This document shows, piece by piece, positions 33,117 to 41,440 of a stretch of DNA of 64,000 nt. Made by a program: the position numbers and the translations under genes. Each line of letters opens with the position of its first letter. Within the stretch, counting starts at the first letter, position 1. This DNA comes from Parabacteroides goldsteinii DSM 19448 = WAL 12034. Its GTDB lineage: Bacteria > Bacteroidota > Bacteroidia > Bacteroidales > Tannerellaceae. The DNA lies in NCBI RefSeq assembly GCF_000969835.1, contig NZ_KQ033913.1:1185703-1249702 (forward strand). Direction: 5' to 3'. The notes beneath the pieces are model-generated. The model saw only the letters and a list, made by a program, of their open reading frames with translations, was not told the origin of the DNA and did no database searches.

Positions 33117-34202
33117 TTACCTCGGCGCCTTCTGATACAGATAAATGGCGATAAACGTATAAAGGATATTTGGAATCCAGGCTGCCACCATCGGACTCAC
33201 ATATCCGTTGATTGCAAAGGTCGATGTCACTGTCGTAAACAGGATATAGGAGAAACTCAGCGCCAGTCCGATACCGATATTCAATCCCATTCCTCCTTTG
33301 ATTTTGCGCGAAGAAAGAGACGCCCCGATGGAGGTCAGGATAAATGCCGCCATGATGGAGGCAAAGCGCTTATGATATTCTATCTGGAATGTCTGGATAT
33401 TACCGATACCACGCGTTTTCTGACGTTCGATATAGGTTGCCAGCTCCGGTGAAGTCATCGTTTCGCAGTCGGTGACGGAAATCAGGAAGTCGGAAGGAAT
33501 AATCGTCAGCGTAGTGTCCTTGCGGGAACCTTCGGTAATATGTTCGCGCATTCCGTCGAAATCACGTATCATATAATCGATGACAGTCCATTTGTACAGA
33601 GAGTCGTATTTGATGGAGTTGGCAGTCAGTTTGGATACCAGCTTCTTGTTTTCGAAATGCTCCAGAGAGAAACGGTAACCCATATTCGGACGCGCATCGT
33701 AGCGGTCGAAATAGGCAATCACGCCCGGTTCCACTTCAATCTGGATATTGCGGGCATATTCTACCTTTTTATTTCGGATATACTTATTCTGGAAGTCAAT
33801 ACGTGTAATATTTGCCGGAGGAATAATGAACGCGCTCAATATAAAACTGGCTATCGCAATAATCCCCGCCGAAATAGCATACGGCAACATAAGCCGCCGG
33901 AAACTCATGCCGCTGGCAAGCATCGCAATAATCTCCGAATTGTCTGCCAGCTTGGAGGTGAAGAAGATAACCGCAATAAACGTGAACAGCGGACTGAACA
34001 GGTTGGCAAAGTACGGGATAAAGTTCATGTAATAATCCAGGATAATGGCCTGCAGGGGCACGTCCGGCTTCAGGAACTTGTCAATCTTCTCGTTTATATC
34101 GAAAACTACCGAGATAGAGATAATCAGTATAATCGCGAAAACATACGTTCCGAGAAATTGCTTGATGATATACCAGTCTATCCGTCTTAATTTGAATTTC
34201 AT
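33117..34202 (-). CDS. LptF/LptG family permease (lipopolysaccharide export)
   Basis: A 361-residue inner-membrane protein of the YjgP/YjgQ family. It starts FKLRRIDWYIIKQFLGTYVFAIILIISISVVFDI, the typical first helix. Three helices at the N terminus, a periplasmic beta-jellyroll domain (about 125-265) and three more helices near the C terminus give the LptF/G layout. With LptB it would extract LPS from the inner membrane and pass it to LptC/LptA. Whether it is F or G cannot be told; Bacteroidetes usually encode the two apart. It lies 31 bp after tgt, an arrangement also known elsewhere in Bacteroidetes. Confidence 0.88.
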   Translation of the reverse strand: MKFKLRRIDWYIIKQFLGTYVFAIILIISISVVFDINEKIDKFLKPDVPLQAIILDYYMNFIPYFANLFSPLFTFIAVIFFTSKLADNSEIIAMLASGMSFRRLMLPYAISAGIIAIASFILSAFIIPPANITRIDFQNKYIRNKKVEYARNIQIEVEPGVIAYFDRYDARPNMGYRFSLEHFENKKLVSKLTANSIKYDSLYKWTVIDYMIRDFDGMREHITEGSRKDTTLTIIPSDFLISVTDCETMTSPELATYIERQKTRGIGNIQTFQIEYHKRFASIMAAFILTSIGASLSSRKIKGGMGLNIGIGLALSFSYILFTTVTSTFAINGYVSPMVAAWIPNILYTFIAIYLYQKAPR

Positions 34203-34233
34203 GCGAATGTCTTTTTTAGTTGGCTGTCAACTT

Positions 34234-35364
34234 TTAAAGTCTGTTGTCAAGTTGTTGCACCATGCCGCTTTTCCAGGTAGCGAAATCACCGGCAATGATG
34301 TGCCTGCGTGCTTCCTTCACCAGCCAAAGGTAAAAGGCGAGGTTATGGATGGAGGCGATTTGTAAGCCCAACAGTTCGTTTACTTTGACCAGATGATGCA
34401 GGTAGGCTTTGCTGTAAAGCGTATCCACATATGAGTTTCCGTCGGAGTCGATGGGAGAGAAGTCATCTTCCCATTTCTTGTTACGGATATTGATTGTGCC
34501 GAAACGGGTGAAAAGCTGCCCGTTGCGTCCGTTGCGGGTCGGCATGATGCAGTCGAACATATCCACGCCGCGTTCGATAGCTTCCAGCAGGTTTATCGGC
34601 GTACCGACACCCATCAGGTAACGGGGCTTGTCTTTCGGCAATATTTCATTTACAACCTCAATCATTTCGTACATCTTCTCGGTCGGTTCGCCGACAGCCA
34701 GTCCGCCGATGGCATTCCCGTCAGCTCCCTTTCTGGCAACATTTTCTGCGGCATGACGGCGCAGGTCCGGATATACGCAACCCTGTACAATCGGGAAGAG
34801 GCATTGCTGATATCCGTATTTCGGTTCCGTAGCGTTGAAACGGTCGAAACAACGGTCCAGCCAGCGTTCGGTCAGTCCCAGTGATTTCTTGGCATAGTCG
34901 TAGTCGGCATCACCCGGACAGCATTCGTCGAAAGCCATAATGATATCGGCTCCGATGATACGTTGGATATCCATTACTTTCTCCGGTGTGAAGAGATGCT
35001 TCGAACCGTCGATATGCGAGCGGAATTCGGCACCTTCCTCATGCAGTTTACGGTTGTCGGAAAGCGAGAACACCTGGAAGCCACCGCTGTCGGTCAGGAT
35101 AGGCCGGTCCCATGTATTGAACTTATGAAGTCCGCCGGCCTTTTCCAGTATTTCAAGACCCGGACGAAGATAAAGATGATAGGTGTTACCCAGGATAATC
35201 TGGGCATCGATATCTTCTTTCAACTCGGTCATGTGGACTCCTTTCACTGTGCCTTGTGTTCCGACAGGCATAAAAATGGGCGTCTCGATTACCCCGTGGT
35301 CGGTTGTAATCAAGCCCGCCCTTGCATTTGTTTTAGTATCGTTGTGTTGTAATTCGAATTTCAT
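34234..35364 (-). CDS. tgt: tRNA-guanine(34) transglycosylase (queuosine synthesis), lacking the zinc cysteines
   Basis: Exchanges G34 for preQ1 in tRNAs with GUN anticodons. A 376-residue TIM barrel with the catalytic aspartates in ILTDSGGFQVFSLS and FDCIMPTRNGRNG, and PIFMPVGTQGTVKG at the N terminus. The zinc subdomain normally has C-x-C-x2-C plus a His (E. coli C302, C304, C307, H333). Here the aligned stretch is DSDGNSYVDTLYSKAYLHHL, so the three Cys are replaced by Gly, Ser and Asp, while the IHNLAFYLWL histidine remains. The fold may be held without zinc. First gene of an operon with a LptF/G permease and a methyltransferase; the -7 element is 18 bp before the ATG. Confidence 0.93.
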   Translation of the reverse strand: MKFELQHNDTKTNARAGLITTDHGVIETPIFMPVGTQGTVKGVHMTELKEDIDAQIILGNTYHLYLRPGLEILEKAGGLHKFNTWDRPILTDSGGFQVFSLSDNRKLHEEGAEFRSHIDGSKHLFTPEKVMDIQRIIGADIIMAFDECCPGDADYDYAKKSLGLTERWLDRCFDRFNATEPKYGYQQCLFPIVQGCVYPDLRRHAAENVARKGADGNAIGGLAVGEPTEKMYEMIEVVNEILPKDKPRYLMGVGTPINLLEAIERGVDMFDCIMPTRNGRNGQLFTRFGTINIRNKKWEDDFSPIDSDGNSYVDTLYSKAYLHHLVKVNELLGLQIASIHNLAFYLWLVKEARRHIIAGDFATWKSGMVQQLDNRL

Positions 35365-35381
35365 TCTGCAAAATTTGCTTG

Positions 35382-35389
35382 CAAAGGTA
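35382..35389 (-). promoter_or_regulatory. -7 element for the tgt operon
   Basis: TACCTTTG on the minus strand matches TAnnTTTG, 18 bp before the tgt ATG, so the leader is very short. Confidence 0.65.
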
Positions 35390-35400
35390 GCATTTTTCCG

Positions 35401-37020
35401 TTAGAAACCGAAGTCATCGACTTCTACGTTTTTAACTTCTTCCTCTTCCGGCAAAACAATGGTCTGATGCACCGTGTTTGCTTTTACAATAATGGCACGC
35501 ATCGGACGTACCGGGCAGATGGATTCGCAACCGCCGCAACCGACACACAGGTCCGGATTTACTTCGGGAATAGTCAGCGTCCCTTCATAAGGAACCATAT
35601 GTACCGCTTGTGTCGGACAGTGTTCGGAGCAGGCACCGCAATCGGTCCCTTCCGTCTTCACGATACAACGGTTGATAAAGAAGGTGGCAATGCCGACTTG
35701 CAACGATTTCTTTTCTTCTACGGAAATCGGTTTGAGGGCCTCGGCCGGACAGACTTCCGAGCAAATGGTACATTCATAGTTACAATAACTGCTGATATAA
35801 GCCATGCGTGGTTTCAATAGATAGTCGAAACCATATTCAAGCCCTGCCGGACGTAATACCTGGCTGGGACATTTCACGACACAGATATGGCATCCCGTAC
35901 ATTTGTCTTTAAACCGTTCCAGGTTCAGGGAACCGGGAGGGGTGATGGGCGGCCATTTCTTCCGGCCTTTTTTCTTTCCGTGACCGTTACCTAGACCATG
36001 TCCTTTGGCTTGTCCGACGCCATCTGCTATAGCCGAAACAACAGGCAAGGTTGCCGCAACCGTTACTCCGGTTGCCAGGAACGTACGGCGGCTGTTAGAA
36101 GCACTTACCCGTTCCCGTGCTTGACACGGGATCGCATTGGAACTGCCCGTATCGGCATTCTCTTTACGGAAAGCCGGTTTGAAACGGTATTGCAACCCAC
36201 CTTTAGAGCAGGAAGAAACGCAATTGAAGCAATCCACGCAACGCGAAGAGTCGACCGTCATCTCTTTTGCATTAATAGCTTCCGCCTTGCAGGTTCGTTC
36301 ACAGTTGCCGCAATGGTTGCAGGCATCCTTGTCAAACGAGATACGCATTTGTGAATAACGTGATACCAGACTGAGTAAGGCTCCAACGGGACATAATGTA
36401 TTGCAAAACAAACGCCCCCGGAAAATAACCATTACAATAAATACGACCAGTGCAACAATGGCAGATATTAATCCGGCAATACTAACCGTACTGATTGTAA
36501 CATGGAATAAAGAATAGTTATCCATCTTCATCAGCCAGTCGGCTAATACATTATTTCCCCACATCACAGCAGGACGAAACAGGTTTGTTGCTATACGACC
36601 GAAATTGCTATAAGGGTCGAGCAATAAACATAACCCGGAAAATCCCAATGCGGTAGTCACCACTGTTAGGGCCAGTATTGAATATCGTAGCCAGTTCATT
36701 GGCTTATGATAACTGAAACGGCGAACACCTTTTTTCTTCTTTTTACCAATACAAAACAGACGGTTGATGATATCTTGCAGAATCCCGGCCGGACAAATGG
36801 CTGAACAGTATATACGTCCAAAAAGGTATGTCATAATAAGCAATACTGCAACAATACCAAACATGCCGCCTAATACTGCGGGCAATAATTGGATATGCAG
36901 AAACTTATGTACATCCACCGGCATTTTGTTGGTGAAATCAAGAAAAAACAAGAGTATGGGTATAAAAAACAGGAGTGCGAGAAGTACTCTCACTCCTTTC
37001 TGATAATTTAATCGCTTCAT
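35401..37020 (-). CDS. Membrane polyferredoxin, NapH-NapG-like fusion with internal twin-arginine segment
   Basis: A 539-residue electron-transfer protein. The N-terminal half (1-305) is NapH-like: four or five membrane helices, two CxxxCP motifs (C72/C76 and C206/C210) and two [4Fe-4S] sites (C234, C237, C240, C244 and C261, C264, C267, C271). Then NSRRTFLATGVTVAATLPVV (310-329) resembles a Tat signal with twin arginines R311-R312. The C-terminal part (370-510) is NapG-like, with four more clusters (C374-C384, C413-C424, C452-C468, C492-C502). It probably carries electrons from the quinone pool to periplasmic partners. It follows the DUF362 gene with an overlapping TAATG, so the two are coupled. 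The physiological partner is unknown. Confidence 0.85.
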   Translation of the reverse strand: MKRLNYQKGVRVLLALLFFIPILLFFLDFTNKMPVDVHKFLHIQLLPAVLGGMFGIVAVLLIMTYLFGRIYCSAICPAGILQDIINRLFCIGKKKKKGVRRFSYHKPMNWLRYSILALTVVTTALGFSGLCLLLDPYSNFGRIATNLFRPAVMWGNNVLADWLMKMDNYSLFHVTISTVSIAGLISAIVALVVFIVMVIFRGRLFCNTLCPVGALLSLVSRYSQMRISFDKDACNHCGNCERTCKAEAINAKEMTVDSSRCVDCFNCVSSCSKGGLQYRFKPAFRKENADTGSSNAIPCQARERVSASNSRRTFLATGVTVAATLPVVSAIADGVGQAKGHGLGNGHGKKKGRKKWPPITPPGSLNLERFKDKCTGCHICVVKCPSQVLRPAGLEYGFDYLLKPRMAYISSYCNYECTICSEVCPAEALKPISVEEKKSLQVGIATFFINRCIVKTEGTDCGACSEHCPTQAVHMVPYEGTLTIPEVNPDLCVGCGGCESICPVRPMRAIIVKANTVHQTIVLPEEEEVKNVEVDDFGF

Positions 37021-37952
37021 TAAATCTTAATACGTTTGATATTGACTTTCTTCAAATCCGTTGTTCCCAGTTTCAATTCTTCACCTTTGCTGATATGGCT
37101 TACGGCTTCCATATCCAGTTTCTTTACCTGATTGAACAAAGCCAGGGCAGCCGTGTCGATAGCAATGATATTCGGGGAAACAATCATGGATTTCAATGTA
37201 GCTACGTCGGCAGCGCTTTTACCCTGCGGTCCGTTCTGATGCATCATACGGTAAGCATCCACTATGTTCAATACTGGTTTCTTCTGCCAGGTGCAGATGT
37301 CGGCGATACATTGTTGCAAGTCGTTCTGATGGAAGAAACGGCGGTCCCAGACGATACCCATATAGTTCTTCATGGCACACGACAGTTTCGCTCCGCCGTG
37401 GTTCTTCAGGATAGGCACATTAATCCACGCATCCGCTTCAATCAACGCTTCATGTATCTTTGCAGACTTTACTTTTACCCCGTTGGGGATGGATACTTCT
37501 TTAAAGTACTTCTCATCGTTGGCGGGCATGATGATACCTCCGGCTTCTTTGACGGCGGCAGCGATGCCACTGCTTTCGTAACATTTCTGCCAGTTGTCGC
37601 AGGTATGGTCGAAAACAGTCACTTTTTCAGCTCCGGCTTCCAGGCACTTCTTTACCAATGCCTTGATTAGTCCCGGATTAGTGTTTCCAGCCAGTTCCGG
37701 TGTACGGTCCCAGCCGATGTTCGGTTTGATAACGACTTTTTGCCCTTTCTTGATGTATTTACCGATTCCCCCCAGGGTCTCCAATGCTTTGTCAAGCATG
37801 ACTTCGGGCTCTCCACCCATTACGGCGACCATTTCGGGAGCTTGTTCTACTGCCATCGTATTGCTGGACAATGCAGCTTGCAACCCGGTAAAGTCTATTG
37901 AGAGAGCGGCGCCAGCTACTACACTGGTCTTTAAGAAATCACGACGTTTCAT
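37020..37952 (-). CDS. DUF362 domain protein with twin-arginine signal
   Basis: A 310-residue protein beginning MKRRDFLKTSVVAGAALSID, a clear Tat signal (RRDFLK), so it is exported folded, probably with a cofactor. The body matches DUF362: QKVVIKPNIGWDRTPE, VTVFDHTCDNWQKCY, NVPILKNHGGAKLSCAMKNYMGI and CIADICTWQKKPVLNIVDAY. Family members are often linked to ferredoxin-type [4Fe-4S] proteins, and here the next gene, overlapping by one base, is a polyferredoxin. The biochemical role is unknown; a redox or iron-sulfur function is inferred from context. Confidence 0.88.
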   Translation of the reverse strand: MKRRDFLKTSVVAGAALSIDFTGLQAALSSNTMAVEQAPEMVAVMGGEPEVMLDKALETLGGIGKYIKKGQKVVIKPNIGWDRTPELAGNTNPGLIKALVKKCLEAGAEKVTVFDHTCDNWQKCYESSGIAAAVKEAGGIIMPANDEKYFKEVSIPNGVKVKSAKIHEALIEADAWINVPILKNHGGAKLSCAMKNYMGIVWDRRFFHQNDLQQCIADICTWQKKPVLNIVDAYRMMHQNGPQGKSAADVATLKSMIVSPNIIAIDTAALALFNQVKKLDMEAVSHISKGEELKLGTTDLKKVNIKRIKI

Positions 37953-37991
37953 CTTCTTGTAATTGGTTATTAGAATTGTTTATAGTTGAAA

Positions 37992-37999
37992 CAAAGGTA
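37992..37999 (-). promoter_or_regulatory. -7 element for the DUF362-polyferredoxin operon
   Basis: TACCTTTG on the minus strand matches TAnnTTTG, 40 bp before the ATG; divergent from the element at 38021. Confidence 0.6.
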
Positions 38000-38020
38000 G
38001 TAATTCTCTGAATTATAGTG

Positions 38021-38028
38021 TATCTTTG
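38021..38028 (+). promoter_or_regulatory. -7 element for the gene at 38050
   Basis: TATCTTTG matches TAnnTTTG. It overlaps the in-frame ATG at 38026, which therefore cannot be used, and supports the start at 38050. Confidence 0.65.
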
Positions 38029-38049
38029 CCCACAAAAAATATTAAATTA

Positions 38050-38847
38050 ATGGAATTATCAGGCTATATATCATTGCAATCGTTCGTTGAAGGATGCACC
38101 GGACCGGCCGGCGAACCGGCACTTATTTTACAGGCTGAGAATTTATTATATACGGTTCCTGAAGAAGAATATCAATATGGATTATCGCTGCTCCGGAAGG
38201 CTATCGGAGCATATGAGGCACAAAAAGGTATTCCTTTGGAAAGCAGCAAACAGGCTATTCCTTTTTTTCGTGAAAAGCGCCGGATGCTGATCGGGCCGGA
38301 GATGGAACTTTATAAGTTCTCCTTCTATGAGAATGAAACCGTCCTGCCTGAAAAGGTACAGTCAACCGGACAGCCTTATCTGAGGTTATCGTTTGACTAT
38401 GAGCAATTAGCCGAACATTGTCTTTTTGAAAACATATTCCTGGTACGCTGTAAATACGACGAAAAACGGATACTCGATAATTTCATTACCCAGATGGACC
38501 GCGAGTACGATAAATTCTTTTTCGATGAAGAACACAGCGGCTTTACTGCCGATTCGCGTTTCTTTTCTCTTTTATGCAATGCTTGCCTGGAAGTAGAGGA
38601 ACCATTATCTGCTTCGGAAAAAGAATGGCGGCTGGCAGTCCTCCGCAGTCCGTCCGAAGCCGGTTACCGGTATGATAACGGACAATTGCTACCTTCCGTT
38701 CCCATTTCTTTGCCGTTAAGTGTGATTCGCCGGGTTGCTTTGCTTAACAGTGAGAAAGAAGGATTGAATTTTAGTGCCCTTGCCGGATTCATGCAGCGCA
38801 TCGGATTACCGCCCGAACGTTATCTGGAAGGTTTGTTGGAACAATAA
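38050..38847 (+). CDS. Hypothetical protein
   Basis: A 265-residue soluble protein that I do not recognise. It begins MELSGYISLQSFVEGCTGPA. It has no signal peptide, membrane helix, nucleotide-binding loop or recognisable catalytic motif. The N-terminal half contains alternating helices (YGLSLLRKAIGAYEAQKG) and the middle an acidic, aromatic stretch (DREYDKFFFDEEHSG). The start is set by the -7 element at 38021-38028. It is convergent with the AraC-type regulator gene, with a repeat-rich gap between them, and divergent from the DUF362 operon. Confidence 0.65.
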   Translation: MELSGYISLQSFVEGCTGPAGEPALILQAENLLYTVPEEEYQYGLSLLRKAIGAYEAQKGIPLESSKQAIPFFREKRRMLIGPEMELYKFSFYENETVLPEKVQSTGQPYLRLSFDYEQLAEHCLFENIFLVRCKYDEKRILDNFITQMDREYDKFFFDEEHSGFTADSRFFSLLCNACLEVEEPLSASEKEWRLAVLRSPSEAGYRYDNGQLLPSVPISLPLSVIRRVALLNSEKEGLNFSALAGFMQRIGLPPERYLEGLLEQ

Positions 38848-39232
38848 ACGACAAACTATTGACGGAATTGATTTAGTTCAAAGGTTCTTATCTACAATAT
38901 CTACAACTTTTGTTGTAATTTATTGTTTATTAGCGGGCTATGGTATGAATGTAGATATAAATGTATCTACAATAGCAGGGATGTATCTACCATTATTGTT
39001 ACTTTTCAAATACAACATGTAACCATCTTACACTTGTGAGGTATTACAATTATCTCTATGTCCATAATTGCTGTCAGGTATAGTTTATTTGTTTTTCTGC
39101 TGTCTAAACTTTTGTTTTGTGCTGAGAAAACAAAAGTTTACACCGTACAAAACTTTTATTTCCTCCACAAGAAACTTTTATTCATCCCTCCTCCTTTCTC
39201 CATCGAAAAGCAAGATAGTGATATGTAATGTA
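38848..39232. other. Intergenic region between convergent genes, rich in short repeats
   Basis: No gene seen. It contains five copies of TATCTAC (plus strand at 38889, 38898, 38964 and 38984; inverted as GTAGATA at 38951), two of them within the longer direct repeat ATGTATCTAC. It also holds a separate block of AAACTTTTGTT repeats (39105-39182). Both flanking genes end here, so upstream regulatory roles for them are unlikely. Confidence 0.6.
39105..39182. repeat. Hairpin plus direct repeats of AAACTTTTRTT with about 22-bp spacing
   Basis: TAAACTTTTGTTTT (39105-39118) and AAAACAAAAGTTTA (39127-39140) form a perfect 14-bp stem with an 8-nt loop. Further direct copies AAACTTTTATT lie at 39150-39160 and 39172-39182. 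The start points, including the inverted copy, are about 22 bp apart (39106, about 39128, 39150, 39172). The hairpin may act as a bidirectional terminator for the two convergent genes. Confidence 0.7.
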
Positions 39233-40123
39233 TCAGTTGGGATGCCTGTATTTGTTGGGTGAACATCCGGCTATTTTGGTAAACAACCGGGTAAAATACT
39301 GGACTGAAGAATAGCCTAGTTCGTCAGCAATCTGGTTGACGGTTTTGTGGGTTGTCTGAAGTCGTTGTCGGGCGATTTCGATACGTTTGAACTGTATGTG
39401 TTCCTTTATGTTTTTCCCCGTTTCATATTTCAGCAAATCTGTGAAGTAGGAGGGTGACAGCTGAAGTAAATCCGCACAATATTCAGCCGAAGGCAAACCG
39501 TTGCGTTTCACCCGGTCTGCTTCGAAATATTCATTTAGTATCTTCTCAAATTTGGTGAGCAGTTTCTTGTTGGCTTCGCAACGGGTGATAAACTGGCGTT
39601 CGTTGAAACGTATGCAATAATCCAGCAGCAACTCGATGTATTTTGTTATCAGCGTTTTGCTGTGGCAATCTATGGCGTGCTGTAACTCTTCACGGATATT
39701 ATCGAAACATTCCGATACTTTCTGTTTCTCACGTGCCGAGATATGGAGGGCTTCATTTTTGTGATAAGAAAAGAATGAGTAATCCTGTATATTCTGCCCC
39801 AACGAAGTGCAACCGATAAGGTCCGGATGAAATGCCAGCATCCTGCCTTTCTGTGGCAATAAGCAGTTATCTATCGCAATGGTCTCTCCCGGTGTGAGGA
39901 ACAGGAGCGTACCGTCAGAATAGTCATAATATTGACGTCCGTACAGGAAATCCCCGCACCGGCATTCCCTTAACAGGACGGCATAAAAGCCTAACTTGAT
40001 GTTTTGCTGCGTCAGGTTGCTGTCGGATAAGTCGATGACGCTGACCAGAGGATGCAATGTCTTGCTACCCATGTAGCAGTTACATTGGTGGACCGTTCCT
40101 ATTTTTATCGTTTTACTTTTCAA
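39233..40123 (-). CDS. AraC family transcriptional regulator
   Basis: A 296-residue regulator. The C-terminal AraC/XylS double helix-turn-helix is at about 195-292: LPSAEYCADLLQLSPSYFTDLLKYETG, then IARQRLQTTHKTVNQIADEL and GYSSVQYFTRLFTKIAGCSP. The N-terminal 170 residues form a cupin-like effector domain with a strand-rich pattern (RECRCGDFLYGRQYYDYSDG, LLFLTPGETIAID). The effector and targets are unknown. It carries its own promoter (40147-40154) and lies just downstream of the thioredoxin-lipoprotein gene on the same strand. No obvious target operon is next to it. Confidence 0.92.
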   Translation of the reverse strand: MKSKTIKIGTVHQCNCYMGSKTLHPLVSVIDLSDSNLTQQNIKLGFYAVLLRECRCGDFLYGRQYYDYSDGTLLFLTPGETIAIDNCLLPQKGRMLAFHPDLIGCTSLGQNIQDYSFFSYHKNEALHISAREKQKVSECFDNIREELQHAIDCHSKTLITKYIELLLDYCIRFNERQFITRCEANKKLLTKFEKILNEYFEADRVKRNGLPSAEYCADLLQLSPSYFTDLLKYETGKNIKEHIQFKRIEIARQRLQTTHKTVNQIADELGYSSVQYFTRLFTKIAGCSPNKYRHPN

Positions 40124-40146
40124 AGTCGTAAGTATTTGAACAGTAA

Positions 40147-40154
40147 CAAAGATA
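40147..40154 (-). promoter_or_regulatory. -7 element for the AraC-type gene
   Basis: TATCTTTG on the minus strand matches TAnnTTTG, 24 bp before the ATG. Confidence 0.65.
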
Positions 40155-40246
40155 CAAAGAGATTTACATCTAAAAACAGGGACATGTAATTAGGGTAACA
40201 ATATCCGTAATATTGGTACAACTTTCATTCTGACGGCAAGTTTTGC

Positions 40247-41407
40247 TTAGTTTCCTGTTAATGCATATAGCTTGTTTATCTCATTTTCTTCCCATAAATT
40301 GAATGGTTCGAAATTGCCGTCGGGATATACTAATAGGGTATGCGGAATGTGAGGTACATAATATTTGCCACGTACTCCGGCTATATCCTGGTAAGCTAGC
40401 AGGCTTCTCCAGGGTAATTCCTCTTTCTTCACAAATTCCTGCCATTGTTTGATTGTTTTCTTTTCATCTATGGATATGGTTACGAAATCTACTTTATCTT
40501 TTAATTTCTGATAAATTTCTTTCTGGACAGGAAGTTGCTTATGGCAAGGCTGACACCAGGAAGCAGAAAAGATGATGACCGTACATCGTGTAGAGTCTTT
40601 TATGATTGGAGTGCTTTCTTCCGTTAAAGCATCGGGCAGACTGATGTTTTCGAATTTTGCGGTCAGATATTTCTCAACGGCTTCTCCCCAGATTGAACCT
40701 TTATATTTATCTGAGAAATTAGTATAAATGGTCTGAACATCTTTCTTGTCCTTATATTGACTCAGATGGTTGGCAAATTGGGAGATCAGGTATTTTGAAT
40801 CTGGATATTGTCTGGCCAATAGGGTGTATCTGTTTACATATTCTTCATAGGTTGTATCGTTCTGACTCATGAAAAGGCTGTAAAAAGGGTCAATCAATCT
40901 GATATATGTCTCGGAATCTTTATCTGGTTCCACCGTAAATATCGTCTGGTTGATTTTTCCTATAACCGTACTGTCTGTTCCTTCCGGAGTTATTGCTTTT
41001 AAGAAAATATTCTCCATTGTACTGCAGTCCTTATATGTAAGAGTGAAAAAGGATGATTCTTCATCGAGTGTCAGTTGATGCGTATAAAGGTCTTTTCCAT
41101 TTATGGTTGCTATAAATGATGCTTTGAAGGTGGTATTTGTATTCCAGTCAAAAGGCTTGGGGAGTATCTCAAAAGACGCTGTCGTTTTATACAGGCTGTC
41201 CGGTATCTGAAATGTCCATGTGATACTATCCGCCTTTTTCCCTTTTATAAAGAAAGGCTGAATCTCCGTGTTTCGGATGAACAAAGAATCATACTCTATA
41301 CCTTTTGTTTGTATAGTCAATGACCGATGCTTGTTATCGATGGTTCTGTTGCATGATGCGGTGAACATTGTTACAAACAAAATCCCTAATAGATACTTTG
41401 TCTTCAT
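40247..41407 (-). CDS. Thioredoxin-like (TlpA family) lipoprotein
   Basis: A 386-residue lipoprotein: leader MKTKYLLGILFVTMFTAS, then Cys19. Residues about 25-120 are a beta domain like DUF4369, residues 130-245 are helical, and residues about 255-386 form a TlpA/AhpC-type thioredoxin fold. The redox motif is WCQPC in IFSASWCQPCHKQL, with the cis-proline in YVPHIPHTLLVYPDG. Such proteins reduce or isomerise disulfides in the periplasm. There is no Asp-rich export signal, so it probably faces the periplasm. Last of three genes (membrane winged-helix regulator, NUDIX, this one) with 33-34 bp gaps. Confidence 0.88.
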   Translation of the reverse strand: MKTKYLLGILFVTMFTASCNRTIDNKHRSLTIQTKGIEYDSLFIRNTEIQPFFIKGKKADSITWTFQIPDSLYKTTASFEILPKPFDWNTNTTFKASFIATINGKDLYTHQLTLDEESSFFTLTYKDCSTMENIFLKAITPEGTDSTVIGKINQTIFTVEPDKDSETYIRLIDPFYSLFMSQNDTTYEEYVNRYTLLARQYPDSKYLISQFANHLSQYKDKKDVQTIYTNFSDKYKGSIWGEAVEKYLTAKFENISLPDALTEESTPIIKDSTRCTVIIFSASWCQPCHKQLPVQKEIYQKLKDKVDFVTISIDEKKTIKQWQEFVKKEELPWRSLLAYQDIAGVRGKYYVPHIPHTLLVYPDGNFEPFNLWEENEINKLYALTGN

Positions 41408-41440
41408 GGTTTTACGTTTTATGATTGATATTCGTGGTTT

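Noticed and set aside
38774..39022. Short frame after the gene at 38050 resembling a membrane peptide
   Set aside because: It overlaps the end of that gene and the TATCTAC repeats, with no start signal or conservation evidence.
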